Made by a program: the position numbers and the translations under genes
Assembly (NCBI GenBank): GCA_002305255.1
Contig: DBQN01000010.1
Coordinates: forward strand, 8,458 to 36,033
Reading direction: 5' to 3'
DNA from: Firmicutes bacterium UBA1393
Lineage (GTDB): Bacteria; Bacillota; DTU025
DNA: 27,576 nucleotides
The notes under the pieces: model-generated
What the model was told of the DNA's origin: nothing
Seen by the model: the letters and a program-made list of their open reading frames with translations, nothing else
The model's database searches: none
Shown: piece after piece, positions 16,010 through 24,044 of the stretch
Position numbering within the stretch: position 1 is the first letter of the stretch
Layout of the letters: every line of letters begins with the position of its first letter

Positions 16010-18103
16010 CTATGCCTCGGCCTCGCGATCCTTCTTGGCCTGCTCGATCACGGCCGCGGCGACCGCCTGAGGAACCTCTTCGTAGTGGTCGAACTCTGCC
16101 GTGAAGGTAGCGCGCCCGCCGGTCATAGACCGCAGGTCGATGGCGTACTTGAACATCTCGGCCATGGGCACGAGCGCCTTGACTACCTGGTATCTACCTG
16201 ACGGCTCCATGCCGAGGATCCTGCCGCGCTTCTTGTTGAAGTCGCCCATCACGTCGCCCATGTAGTCCTCAGGCACCGTCACCTCGACCTTGAGGATGGG
16301 CTCGAGGATCACAGGATGAGCCTCGGCGATACCCTTCTTCAGAGCGAGCTGAGCAGCGATCTTGAATGCCATTTCGGACGAGTCAACCGGGTGGCTGGAC
16401 CCATCATAGAGCGCGGCTTTGAAGTCCACCAGCGGGAACGACGCGAGGGCGCCTCCATCAGGCAACGCCTCGCGCAGGCCCTTCTCAACGGCGGGGATGA
16501 AGTTGCGCGGCACTGCCCCGCCGAACACCTTGTCTTCGAACTCAAACCCTGAACCCGTTGGCAGCGGCGAGAACTCGATCCACACGTCACCGAACTGGCC
16601 GCGGCCGCCGGTCTGCTTCTTGTGCCTGCCCTCGACCTTTGCCGTGCCCTTGATGGTTTCACGGTACGGCACCTTCGGGGTGTCAAGGGTCATCTCCGCT
16701 CCGAACTTGCGCTTCAGCCTGTCGGCTACCATCTCAAGATGGACCTCGCCCATGCCCGACACCACCAGCTCGCCGGTTTCAGCTTCCTTTGTGTACTTGA
16801 GCGTCGGGTCCTCCTCCAAGAGCCTTGAGAGGCCCTGGCCTATCTTGTCTTCGTCACCCTTGCTCTTGGCCTTAGCCGCCATCGACAGCACTGGCCTGGG
16901 GAACGCGATCCTCGGGAACACTATGGCCTTATCTTTGTCGCAGAGCGTGTCGCCTGTTGTGGTTTCAGCCAGCTTGGCGACGCCGGCGATCTCGCCGGGG
17001 CCCACTTCAGATACGGCGATCTGCTGCTTGCCTTTGAGCAAGAACACCTGACCGAAGCGCTCGCTCTTCTGCTTGGAGGAGTTGTAGACCTGCGAGTCAG
17101 ACCTGATGGTTCCGGAGTACACTCGGAACATCGTGATCTTGCCGACGAAGGGGTCGGCCACGGTCTTGAACACCAGAGCCGACGCCGGCTCAGACTCGCT
17201 GGGACGGCGGCTCGCGGTCTCCTCAGAATCGGGCAGAGTGCCTGCGACTGCAGGCATCGCGGCAGGCGACGGGCAAAGAGACACGATGGCGTCGAGCAGC
17301 GTTTGCACACCCACAAGCTTCGCGGCTGATACGCAAAGCACCGGGATGAACGAACCGGCTGCGAACCCGGCCGCCAGGCCTCTCTCCAGCTCCTCCTGGG
17401 TGAGGGCCTCGCCTTCAAGATACTTGTTGATGAGCTCTTCGTCGGTTTCGGCCGCGTATTCCACCAGCTTGTCGCGGTACTCCTCTGCCTTGCCGACCAG
17501 ATCGGCAGGTATCGGTTCCTCGGTAAGCTTCTTGCCGGTGTTGTCGCCCCACATGTAGGCCTTCATCTTCACCAGGTCAACCACACCTCGGAACGCGTCG
17601 CCTTCGCCGATAGGCAACTGCACCACAGCTGCGTTGGCGTGGAGGATGGAACCGACCGACTCGACGGCCTTCGCGAAGTTCGCGTTTTCTCTGTCCATCC
17701 TGCTGACGACGATCATCCTCGGGAGTTTGTACTCGTCGACGATTTTCCACACCAGTTCGGTGCCGACCTCGACTCCGCTTCTGGAGTCGATGAGGATCAT
17801 GGCCGCCTCCGACACCCGCATCGCTCCTACGACCTCACCCACGAAGTCGGAATAGCCGGGGGTGTCGAGCACGTTGATCCTGTAATCCTTCCACTCTACA
17901 GGCGCGACCGAGGCGTTGATGGAGATCTTGCGCTTCACCTCGTCGGGGTCGTAGTCCATGGTGGAGGTGCCTTCGTCAACCTTGCCCATGCGGTCGACGC
18001 CGCCGGTAAGGTAGAGCAGCGCCTCAGTGAGAGTGGTCTTCCCTGCTCCCCCATGCGACGCGACCGCGATGTTGCGCAGCTTATCTACACCGTATTTCTT
18101 CAA
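16010..18103 (-). CDS. Elongation factor G paralogue, EF-G2 type
   Basis: This 697-aa translational GTPase has the EF-G five-domain length but the sequence features of the EF-G-like (EF-G2) subfamily. G1 is ASHGGAGKT (15-23), where canonical EF-G has AHIDAGKT. G3 is DTPGYSDF (80-87), with Tyr in place of the catalytic His of DTPGHVDF. G4 is SRMD (134-137) instead of NKMD. Domain IV (TGGRGQFGDVWIEF) and domain V (GRILGMEPSGRYQVVKALVPMAEMF) are intact. Related proteins are nonessential paralogues that may act in ribosome rescue or under stress; the exact role is open. The start is a TTG after GGGAGGAG. It has its own promoter and lies upstream of the valS T-box. Confidence 0.9.
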   Translation of the reverse strand: MKKYGVDKLRNIAVASHGGAGKTTLTEALLYLTGGVDRMGKVDEGTSTMDYDPDEVKRKISINASVAPVEWKDYRINVLDTPGYSDFVGEVVGAMRVSEAAMILIDSRSGVEVGTELVWKIVDEYKLPRMIVVSRMDRENANFAKAVESVGSILHANAAVVQLPIGEGDAFRGVVDLVKMKAYMWGDNTGKKLTEEPIPADLVGKAEEYRDKLVEYAAETDEELINKYLEGEALTQEELERGLAAGFAAGSFIPVLCVSAAKLVGVQTLLDAIVSLCPSPAAMPAVAGTLPDSEETASRRPSESEPASALVFKTVADPFVGKITMFRVYSGTIRSDSQVYNSSKQKSERFGQVFLLKGKQQIAVSEVGPGEIAGVAKLAETTTGDTLCDKDKAIVFPRIAFPRPVLSMAAKAKSKGDEDKIGQGLSRLLEEDPTLKYTKEAETGELVVSGMGEVHLEMVADRLKRKFGAEMTLDTPKVPYRETIKGTAKVEGRHKKQTGGRGQFGDVWIEFSPLPTGSGFEFEDKVFGGAVPRNFIPAVEKGLREALPDGGALASFPLVDFKAALYDGSSHPVDSSEMAFKIAAQLALKKGIAEAHPVILEPILKVEVTVPEDYMGDVMGDFNKKRGRILGMEPSGRYQVVKALVPMAEMFKYAIDLRSMTGGRATFTAEFDHYEEVPQAVAAAVIEQAKKDREAEA

Positions 18104-18149
18104 GCGATCTCCTCCCTCGTAACGCTTCAGTCACATCCAAACACATCGA

Positions 18150-18165
18150 GCTGCCGATGGGCAGC
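18150..18165 (-). other. Small hairpin in the EF-G2 leader
   Basis: A perfect 6-bp stem, GCTGCC-CATC-GGCAGC on the transcribed strand, lies between the promoter and the start codon. It is a short leader hairpin of unknown effect. Confidence 0.4.
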
Positions 18166-18181
18166 ATACATTCACTATGAT

Positions 18182-18210
18182 ATTCTACACTCTGCCATCT
18201 GCTGAGGCAA
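18182..18210 (-). promoter_or_regulatory. Sigma-A-type promoter for the EF-G2 gene
   Basis: On the minus strand TTGCCT (18205-18210) and TAGAAT (18182-18187) are separated by exactly 17 bases, matching 4/6 and 5/6 of the housekeeping consensus. Transcription would start about 70 bases ahead of the TTG start codon. Confidence 0.6.
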
Positions 18211-18216
18211 TAGCGT

Positions 18217-19518
18217 TCAGAACTTGCAGCTTGCGACCACTTCAGCGCGGATCAGCCAGGCTGAGGCAGGGCTGGGCGAAGCAGAAGCGGAGGCGGCGGC
18301 TCCATCGCTGCGCACCCCGCGCACGCCCAGGCTCACCGTTGGCGTGGGAGTCAAGGTGCCCGTCCACTTAGCCGAGAAGCCCAGAGTGAACCCTAGATCA
18401 CCATCATCACCTGACTCACCATCATCCGGCTCACCATCTCCTGTGTCATCTGGATTGCCACTAGCTGGTTCATCATCAGCCGCCTCATACTTCCCCGAGC
18501 TGCGCCATGATGCGTCGAACGCCAGGGAAAAGCCGCCCGGCAGCGGAATCGAAAGCTTGGCCTTCAATGTCGTTGCCGTGCTTGACTTGCCCTCGGGCGA
18601 GTTGTGCCAGCGCGTTGCTGACGTGGCCGCAGACGCTGACAGCGTGGGCCGCAGCGAGCTCGAGCCATCGGCACTTCGGGGCACGGTGTACGACCACTTC
18701 GCCGACGCCCGCCCCGCGACCGTAGACATCTCTGGCTGCAGCGGCCGCGCCTTGGCGGTGGCGCCGGCCGAGAACTCGAGCTTGTGCCCTGTCGCCAGCC
18801 TTGGCTCTACACCGACATCGGCAGACGCTGCCGCGTACGACTTGGCCATGGATTCGGGATAGGCTCTGCCCTTGACGGCCAGTGCCAGGCTCGGGCTGAC
18901 GCTGCTATGCTTCCGCTGCGCATCGAGCCCGACTGAGCCGAACACAGCAGTCCACTTCGGGTTGCCCGGCATGAGCTTGGCTCCCAACTGTCCGTCTACA
19001 CTCATCGCCGTGCCGACAGGCGAGTCCCACTGAGCTTCGCCCGACGCGGCTGCCTGGAGATAGTTGCGGGTCTGGGCGCGCGGATACATCCTCATATCGG
19101 CGTCGACAGCTGCCGACAGACGGTCCTTCGACGTCGTAGGAGCTTTGAACGTCAGACCGGCGTCGATGTGCAGCCAGTCACCAGCGGCGATGCCCGGGCC
19201 GCCCAGCCACGGACGCTCTGCCCGGTGCCACGTGGCTGCGGCGACGGCTTTCCCGGAGCCGCCGGAATCCAACTTGTAGCTGTGAGAGAAGCCCAGCTTG
19301 AGCTGGGCCTCGCCTTCTGTATCCGCCTTTGCGGTGATGGAAGCCGCGCCGACGCTACCCGAGTAAGATAGCGTGACGCAAGTAGGCTCCTCGGCTTGAT
19401 CAGTTGAGCCCGTGATCTTGAGACTCACGTTCGCCGCCCCGGCGGGCGCGGTGAGCAGAAGCATCGATGCGGTGAACGCTACGACGACCAGCATCGAGAC
19501 TGCAGGCCTGGTATTCAT
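18217..19518 (-). CDS. Exported beta-rich protein, possible outer-membrane beta-barrel
   Basis: This 433-aa protein has a Sec signal peptide (hydrophobic core about 8-23, cleavage near APAGAA). The mature part is almost wholly made of 9-12 residue segments with alternating polar and apolar residues separated by turns, for example LHIDAGLTFKAP, MSVDGQLGAKL and SPSLALAVKGRAY. The last strand ends in Phe with small or hydrophobic residues at every second position (VVASCKF), as in proteins folded by the BAM machinery. An acidic Asp/Glu/Gly loop lies at 345-375. No family is recognised. If it is a true beta-barrel, the cell has an outer membrane. It could instead be a secreted surface protein. The start is an ATG with AAGGGAG, and a good promoter precedes it. 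Confidence 0.7.
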   Translation of the reverse strand: MNTRPAVSMLVVVAFTASMLLLTAPAGAANVSLKITGSTDQAEEPTCVTLSYSGSVGAASITAKADTEGEAQLKLGFSHSYKLDSGGSGKAVAAATWHRAERPWLGGPGIAAGDWLHIDAGLTFKAPTTSKDRLSAAVDADMRMYPRAQTRNYLQAAASGEAQWDSPVGTAMSVDGQLGAKLMPGNPKWTAVFGSVGLDAQRKHSSVSPSLALAVKGRAYPESMAKSYAAASADVGVEPRLATGHKLEFSAGATAKARPLQPEMSTVAGRASAKWSYTVPRSADGSSSLRPTLSASAATSATRWHNSPEGKSSTATTLKAKLSIPLPGGFSLAFDASWRSSGKYEAADDEPASGNPDDTGDGEPDDGESGDDGDLGFTLGFSAKWTGTLTPTPTVSLGVRGVRSDGAAASASASPSPASAWLIRAEVVASCKF

Positions 19519-19542
19519 GGCTGTCGCTCCCTTGCTGAACTC

Positions 19543-19554
19543 CTGTGATCACAG
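19543..19554. promoter_or_regulatory. Operator-like 12-bp palindrome
   Basis: CTGTGATCACAG is a perfect palindrome centred about where transcription should start from the promoter of the beta-rich protein gene. The location suits repressor binding. The regulator is unknown; the half-site TGTGA resembles the Crp/Fnr class but without its usual 6-base spacer. Confidence 0.45.
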
Positions 19555-19556
19555 CC

Positions 19557-19585
19557 ATTCTACCAGTATTCTACAGTGTTGTGAA
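19557..19585 (-). promoter_or_regulatory. Sigma-A-type promoter for the beta-rich exported protein
   Basis: On the minus strand TTCACA (19580-19585) and TAGAAT (19557-19562) are 17 bases apart, each matching 5/6 of consensus. The transcript would start within the palindrome next to it, some 30 bases ahead of the ATG. Confidence 0.7.
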
Positions 19586-19605
19586 GCCATTCCCATGGGC
19601 TAATG

Positions 19606-20925
19606 CTACTTGGCTAGTCTGTCCACTACCAGCCTGGCCAGATCTGGACCGGATACCGGATCAAGCTCGTAGCGCACTCTCACTGCAGGCTTATCGAGCT
19701 TCATCACGCGCCTGAGGTCGATGGGCGTGCCGATGAGCACCACATCCGCGTCAGACCGGTTGATGGTGCTCTCGAGCTCTGCCACCTGACGCTTGCTGTA
19801 TCCCATCGCCGGCAGCAGCGGTTCGAGATGGGTGAAGCGATTGAGTGTGCCCACGATGCTGCCCACTGCGAACGGACGAGGGTCAATCAGTTCGGCCGCA
19901 CCGTGCTGGCGTGCCGCAACGGTACCGGCTCCATAGCCCATGCCCCCGTGGGTGAGGGTTGGGCCATCTTCAACTACGAGAACGCGCTTGCCGGCGACGG
20001 CAGCGGGATCATCTACACTCACGGGCGATGCGGCGTCTATGATCACGGCGTTGGGGTTCACCTGCATGACGTTGCGGCGTACCTCTTCCACCGCCTCCGC
20101 CCTGGCGGTGTCCACCTTGTTGATGATCACGACGTCGGCAAGACGGGTGTTGGTCTCGCCCGGGTGGAACGACACTTCATGCCCGGGCCGGTGTGGGTCT
20201 ACCAGGGTAATCATCAGGTCAGGCGCATAGAAGGGGAAATCGTTGTTGCCGCCATCCCACAGCACCACGTCGGCCTCCTTCTCGGCCTGCTCGAGGATGG
20301 CTCCGTAGTCTACGCCCGCATATACCACGACTCCCCTGTCGATATGCGGCTCGTACTCCTCGCGCTCCTCTATGGTGCACTCATGGGTGTCGAGGTCTTC
20401 ATATGTAGCGAAACGCTGGACCGCCTGCTTTGCCAGGTCGCCATAGGGCATCGGGTGACGGATGGCCACCACGCGCTTGCCCGCATTGATCAGAGCCTGA
20501 CTGACGAACCGCGTGGTTTGACTCTTGCCCACACCGGTGCGCGCTGCACATATGGCCACCACCGGCACCTTCGACTTGATCATCGTGGTGGTTGGGCCCA
20601 TCATCCTAAAGTCCGCGCCGGCGGCGAGTACCAGCGATGCCTTGTGCATCACATCCACGTGGGCGATGTCGGAGTAGGCGAACACGACCTGCTCAACGCC
20701 GTGCTCTGCCACCAGCCTGGGCAGCTCCGATTCCTCGTATATGGGTATTCCGGCCGGATACAGCCCCCCGGCCAGCTCCGCGGGGTAACGCCTCCCGGCG
20801 ATGTCAGGGATCTGAGTCGCCGTGAACGCAATGACTTCATACTGATTGTTATCCCTGAAGTGCACGTTGAAGTTGTGAAAATCGCGCCCTGCCGCGCCCA
20901 TTATGATAACCCTTGTTCTATCCAA
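19606..20925 (-). CDS. Cyclic 2,3-diphosphoglycerate synthetase-like P-loop protein
   Basis: About 439 aa from a TTG preceded by AAGGGGTG; an ATG at 20967 would add 14 residues but has only a weak ribosome site. Residues about 1-125 form a Rossmann-like domain starting VIIMGAAGRDFHNFN. The second domain begins with the P-loop AARTGVGKSQTTR and contains LWDGGNNDFPFY, a guanine/adenine-type INKVD motif, and EDGPTLTHGGMGYGAG. This combination is typical of the family annotated as cyclic 2,3-diphosphoglycerate synthetase. In methanogens the enzyme makes a thermoprotectant; in bacteria the role of these homologues is not established. It lies alone between lonA and the beta-rich protein gene, with its own promoter. 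Confidence 0.82.
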   Translation of the reverse strand: MDRTRVIIMGAAGRDFHNFNVHFRDNNQYEVIAFTATQIPDIAGRRYPAELAGGLYPAGIPIYEESELPRLVAEHGVEQVVFAYSDIAHVDVMHKASLVLAAGADFRMMGPTTTMIKSKVPVVAICAARTGVGKSQTTRFVSQALINAGKRVVAIRHPMPYGDLAKQAVQRFATYEDLDTHECTIEEREEYEPHIDRGVVVYAGVDYGAILEQAEKEADVVLWDGGNNDFPFYAPDLMITLVDPHRPGHEVSFHPGETNTRLADVVIINKVDTARAEAVEEVRRNVMQVNPNAVIIDAASPVSVDDPAAVAGKRVLVVEDGPTLTHGGMGYGAGTVAARQHGAAELIDPRPFAVGSIVGTLNRFTHLEPLLPAMGYSKRQVAELESTINRSDADVVLIGTPIDLRRVMKLDKPAVRVRYELDPVSGPDLARLVVDRLAK

Positions 20926-21030
20926 ACACGCCCACACCCCTTCTGAGTGGTATTGCCGTTCGCCCATGCATTAGACTCTGCCTCGAGCGGCAAGCTCATG
21001 CGCCGCTCGCCTGCGCGCCACCTGGCAGCG

Positions 21031-21060
21031 ATTATACATCGTTGCATAGGCTAGGTTCAT
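21031..21060 (-). promoter_or_regulatory. Promoter candidate for the cDPG-synthetase-like gene
   Basis: A perfect TATAAT lies at 21031-21036 on the minus strand, about 100 bases ahead of the start codon. The -35 region is poor (TGAACC with a 17-base gap, or ATGAAC with 18). The -10 match is strong, but an activator or a weak basal rate would be expected. Confidence 0.5.
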
Positions 21061-21131
21061 ATTCGCTCCACCCACCGCTATTCCTTCAGTCCGTTAAGAA
21101 TTCGGCAAACGCCGGCCCAAGAGAGAGCGAA

Positions 21132-21161
21132 GGCGAACCCCGCGTCGCCGCAAGGTTCGCC
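21132..21161 (-). terminator. Terminator of lonA
   Basis: GGCGAACC pairs with GGTTCGCC around a 14-base loop that itself holds a GCG/CGC pairing. It lies about 25 bases past the lonA stop and is followed on the transcript by the pyrimidine-rich TTCGCTCTCTCTT. Confidence 0.6.
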
Positions 21162-21185
21162 CTCAGAGCCTATTGACCGACGTAG

Positions 21186-23846
21186 CTACATGACAGTCGG
21201 CTGGTGCTGACCGCTGCCGGGCGCCGTCGGAGGCGGCACCGGCATGGCGTCGCCCTCCGAATCATCGGCAGTGCCATCGCTGCCAGGCCCGGCACCGTGA
21301 TCTTGCTCGTGGCCCGTATCGGCACCGTCGCGATCCGCCGTGACGGCGGTCTCAGACTTGCCGGCCGCAACCGCCGCGTCAGGATCTGCACTGCCATCGA
21401 CATCGGCATGCACGCCGGGTGGCAACTCGCCTGCGTCGCCGTCTACATCGGAGTCAATGTTCTGACCATGGTCGACCGGTCGATCACTCACCGGCCGCGG
21501 CATGGCGCTCAGTGCCACAGTGAGCACCTCGCTCATGCTCGATGCCCTGACTAAGGTGAGGCCTTCCTTCACGTTCTCGGTTATCTCGTCGAGGTCGCGC
21601 GCGTTGTCGGCCGGGATTACAACTGTTGTGATGCCGGCGCGCTTGGCCGCAAGCAGCTTCTCCTTCAACCCGCCGATGGGCAATACGCGCCCTCTCAATG
21701 TGATCTCGCCCGTCATAGCCACATCGTGGCGCACCGGAATGCCCGTGAGCGCCGAGGCCAGCGCAGTAGCCATGGTTATTCCGGCTGACGGTCCATCCTT
21801 TGGGATCGCTCCTTCGGGGATGTGGATGTGCACGTCTCCACGCTCATTGAAGTCGTTCGGCACGCCCAGGCTGTCGGATACCGTACGCAGGTAGGTGTAT
21901 CCGGCCTGCGCCGACTCGCGCATCACGTCGCCGAGTTTGCCGGTGAGGATGAGCTTGCCGTTCCCCCGCATCACCGACACCTCGATGGCCATGGTCTCGC
22001 CACCCATTTCGGTCCAGGCCAGGCCCATGGCGACGCCTACTTTGTCTTCACTCTCCGCCAGGCCATAGTGGAACAGCGGCACTCCAAGGTAGTCTCCTAG
22101 ATTGACCTTGGTGACCTCAAAGGGCCCCGACTTCCCGCCGACGACTTCCCGCGCCAGTTTGCGGCAGACCGACCCTATCTGCCTCTCGAGGCTTCGCACT
22201 CCCGATTCCCTGGTGTAGGAGCGGATAATCTCAGTCACGGTCTCGTCAGGAATGATGACCTGGTCGGGCCTGAGGCCGTTCTCCGCAACCTGCTTGGGCA
22301 CGAGGAACTGAGACGCGATGTGTAGTTTGTCGTCTTCGGTATAGCCCGGGATCTGAATGATCTCCATCCTGTCTTGAAGCGCACGGGGAATGGAATACAG
22401 CGTGTTGGCTGTTGTAACGAACATCACCTGCGACAGATCCAGCCCAACCTCAAGGTAGTGGTCACCGAACTGCCTGTTCTGCTCTGGATCGAGCATCTCG
22501 AGGAGAGCCGCCGCCGGGTCGCCTCTGAAATCCGATGACATCTTGTCGATCTCGTCGAGCAAGATCACTGGATTCATGCTGCCAGCCTGCTTCAGCAGTT
22601 GCACCAGCTTGCCGGGCATGGCTCCGACATAGGTGCGCCGATGCCCTCTGATCTCGGCTTCGTCGCGCACGCCGCCAAGTGAGAACCTTACGAACTTTCG
22701 GTCAAGTGCCCTGGCGATGGACCGGCCCAGGGAGGTCTTGCCCACTCCCGGAGGGCCCACGAGGCAAAGGATCGGTCCGCGCAGTGAATCGGAGAGCTGT
22801 CGCACTGCGAGGAACTCCAGGATGCGCTCTTTGACCTTCTCAATGCCCCAGTGGTCTTCGTTGAGCACCTGCTCCGCTCTGTTGATGTCGAGCCTGTCTT
22901 GGGTGTAGATGCCCCACGGCAGCCCGAGCAGCCAGTCGAGGTAGTTGCGCACTACCACCACTTCGGCGGTGGCCGGAGGCATCGACTCGAGCTTGGACAG
23001 CTCCTTCCGGGCTTTCTCCCTGACCTCGGCGGGCAGGTTCATCGAGGCGATCTTCTCCCTGATCTCCTGGATCTCGGAGGCTCTCTCCTCTCCTTCGCCG
23101 AGCTCTCTCTGGATGGCCTTCATCTGCTCGCGCAGGTAATACTCTTTCTGCGCCTTCTCCATCTGCTTGCGCACGCGCGCCTGTATCCTGCGTTCGAGGT
23201 CGAGGATGTCGAGCTCAGCGTGGATCATGGCCGCGAGCTTCTCAAGGCGCATCATGACTGAAGCAGTCTCCAGGATGTCCTGCTTCTGCCCGGCCTTGAG
23301 CGGCATGTTGGCGGCGATGTCATCGGCCATTCTGCCAGGTTCGTCAGAGGTGCCTATTGTCGCCATTACCTCGGCAGGAAGGCGCTTTGACAGCTTGACA
23401 TATGTGTCGAATTCTTCGTACACCGCGCGGGCCGTCGCCTCCAGCTCAGGGCAGCTGTCGATAACAGACGGAATATGCTGAACCTTTGCGAGGAAGCAGG
23501 GCTCGACACTCACGTAATCGAGGAGCCTAGCCCTGAACCGCCCCTCGACCACAACGCGAATCGTGCCGTCGGGGAGCTTGACAAGCTGCTTGATCTCTGA
23601 GACTGTGCCCACTTCGTAGATATCCTCAGGCGCCGGATCGTTGATCCGCGCCGATCGCTGCGCTGAAAGAAAGACGAGCCTGTCGCCGGCGATTGCCTCG
23701 TCGAGAGCTGCGACGGACTTGTCTCTCCCCACTTCCAGAGGAATGCTCATGTTGGGGAAAACAACAATGCCCCTCAGCGGAAGGAGGGGCAGCACCCGCT
23801 TTGACCCGGCCCTCTTTCGTGTTGTAGCCCTCTCTGCTGTAGCCAA
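21186..23846 (-). CDS. lon: ATP-dependent protease Lon (LonA) with long acidic tail
   Basis: About 886 aa. It has the N-terminal Lon substrate domain (LPLRGIVVFPNMSIPLEVGR), a coiled-coil middle, the AAA+ module with Walker A GPPGVGKTS and Walker B PVILLDEIDKM, and the protease domain. Catalytic Ser691 lies in DGPSAG and Lys734 in GGLKEK, counted from a GTG at 23858. After the normal end near residue 784 comes a 106-residue tail rich in Asp, Gly, Ala and Pro that ordinary Lon lacks. The start is most likely the TTG at 23846, 11 bases after AGGAGG. The in-frame GTG at 23858 overlaps that ribosome site and cannot use it. The start codon lies in a hairpin arm. The protein degrades misfolded and regulatory proteins, and it follows lonB as in B. 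subtilis. Confidence 0.95.
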   Translation of the reverse strand: MATAERATTRKRAGSKRVLPLLPLRGIVVFPNMSIPLEVGRDKSVAALDEAIAGDRLVFLSAQRSARINDPAPEDIYEVGTVSEIKQLVKLPDGTIRVVVEGRFRARLLDYVSVEPCFLAKVQHIPSVIDSCPELEATARAVYEEFDTYVKLSKRLPAEVMATIGTSDEPGRMADDIAANMPLKAGQKQDILETASVMMRLEKLAAMIHAELDILDLERRIQARVRKQMEKAQKEYYLREQMKAIQRELGEGEERASEIQEIREKIASMNLPAEVREKARKELSKLESMPPATAEVVVVRNYLDWLLGLPWGIYTQDRLDINRAEQVLNEDHWGIEKVKERILEFLAVRQLSDSLRGPILCLVGPPGVGKTSLGRSIARALDRKFVRFSLGGVRDEAEIRGHRRTYVGAMPGKLVQLLKQAGSMNPVILLDEIDKMSSDFRGDPAAALLEMLDPEQNRQFGDHYLEVGLDLSQVMFVTTANTLYSIPRALQDRMEIIQIPGYTEDDKLHIASQFLVPKQVAENGLRPDQVIIPDETVTEIIRSYTRESGVRSLERQIGSVCRKLAREVVGGKSGPFEVTKVNLGDYLGVPLFHYGLAESEDKVGVAMGLAWTEMGGETMAIEVSVMRGNGKLILTGKLGDVMRESAQAGYTYLRTVSDSLGVPNDFNERGDVHIHIPEGAIPKDGPSAGITMATALASALTGIPVRHDVAMTGEITLRGRVLPIGGLKEKLLAAKRAGITTVVIPADNARDLDEITENVKEGLTLVRASSMSEVLTVALSAMPRPVSDRPVDHGQNIDSDVDGDAGELPPGVHADVDGSADPDAAVAAGKSETAVTADRDGADTGHEQDHGAGPGSDGTADDSEGDAMPVPPPTAPGSGQHQPTVM

Positions 23847-23895
23847 AGGAAAAAGCACCTCCTGACTTCTTCGGATGCTATTCGCCTTTGGCTAC
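23839..23895 (-). promoter_or_regulatory. Stem-loop that pairs the lonA start codon
   Basis: On the lonA transcript GTAGCCAAAGG (23895-23885) is perfectly complementary over 11 bases to CCTTTGGCTAC (23849-23839). The TTG start codon (23846-23844) lies within the second arm, and the AGGAGG ribosome site lies in the 35-base loop. Such pairing would block initiation until the stem opens, as in RNA thermometers or other translational switches. Confidence 0.55.
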
Positions 23896-24044
23896 GCCAT
23901 TCCTTCAGGGAAAGCGTCCTTGCCCCACCATACACTGCTGAAGCTGGCTGGCGGCCGCCACTCCTGCCTCCCGCAGCGGGGGGATCACGACCACAACCGC
24001 CGCGGTCGCAGCCAGAGCCAGGACCAGCGCCCCAGGATGACCCC

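Noticed and set aside
23900..24044. Short hydrophobic peptide frame between lonB and lonA
   Set aside because: The frame with ALVLALAAT and a Val run has no ATG, GTG or TTG in a suitable place and no ribosome site.
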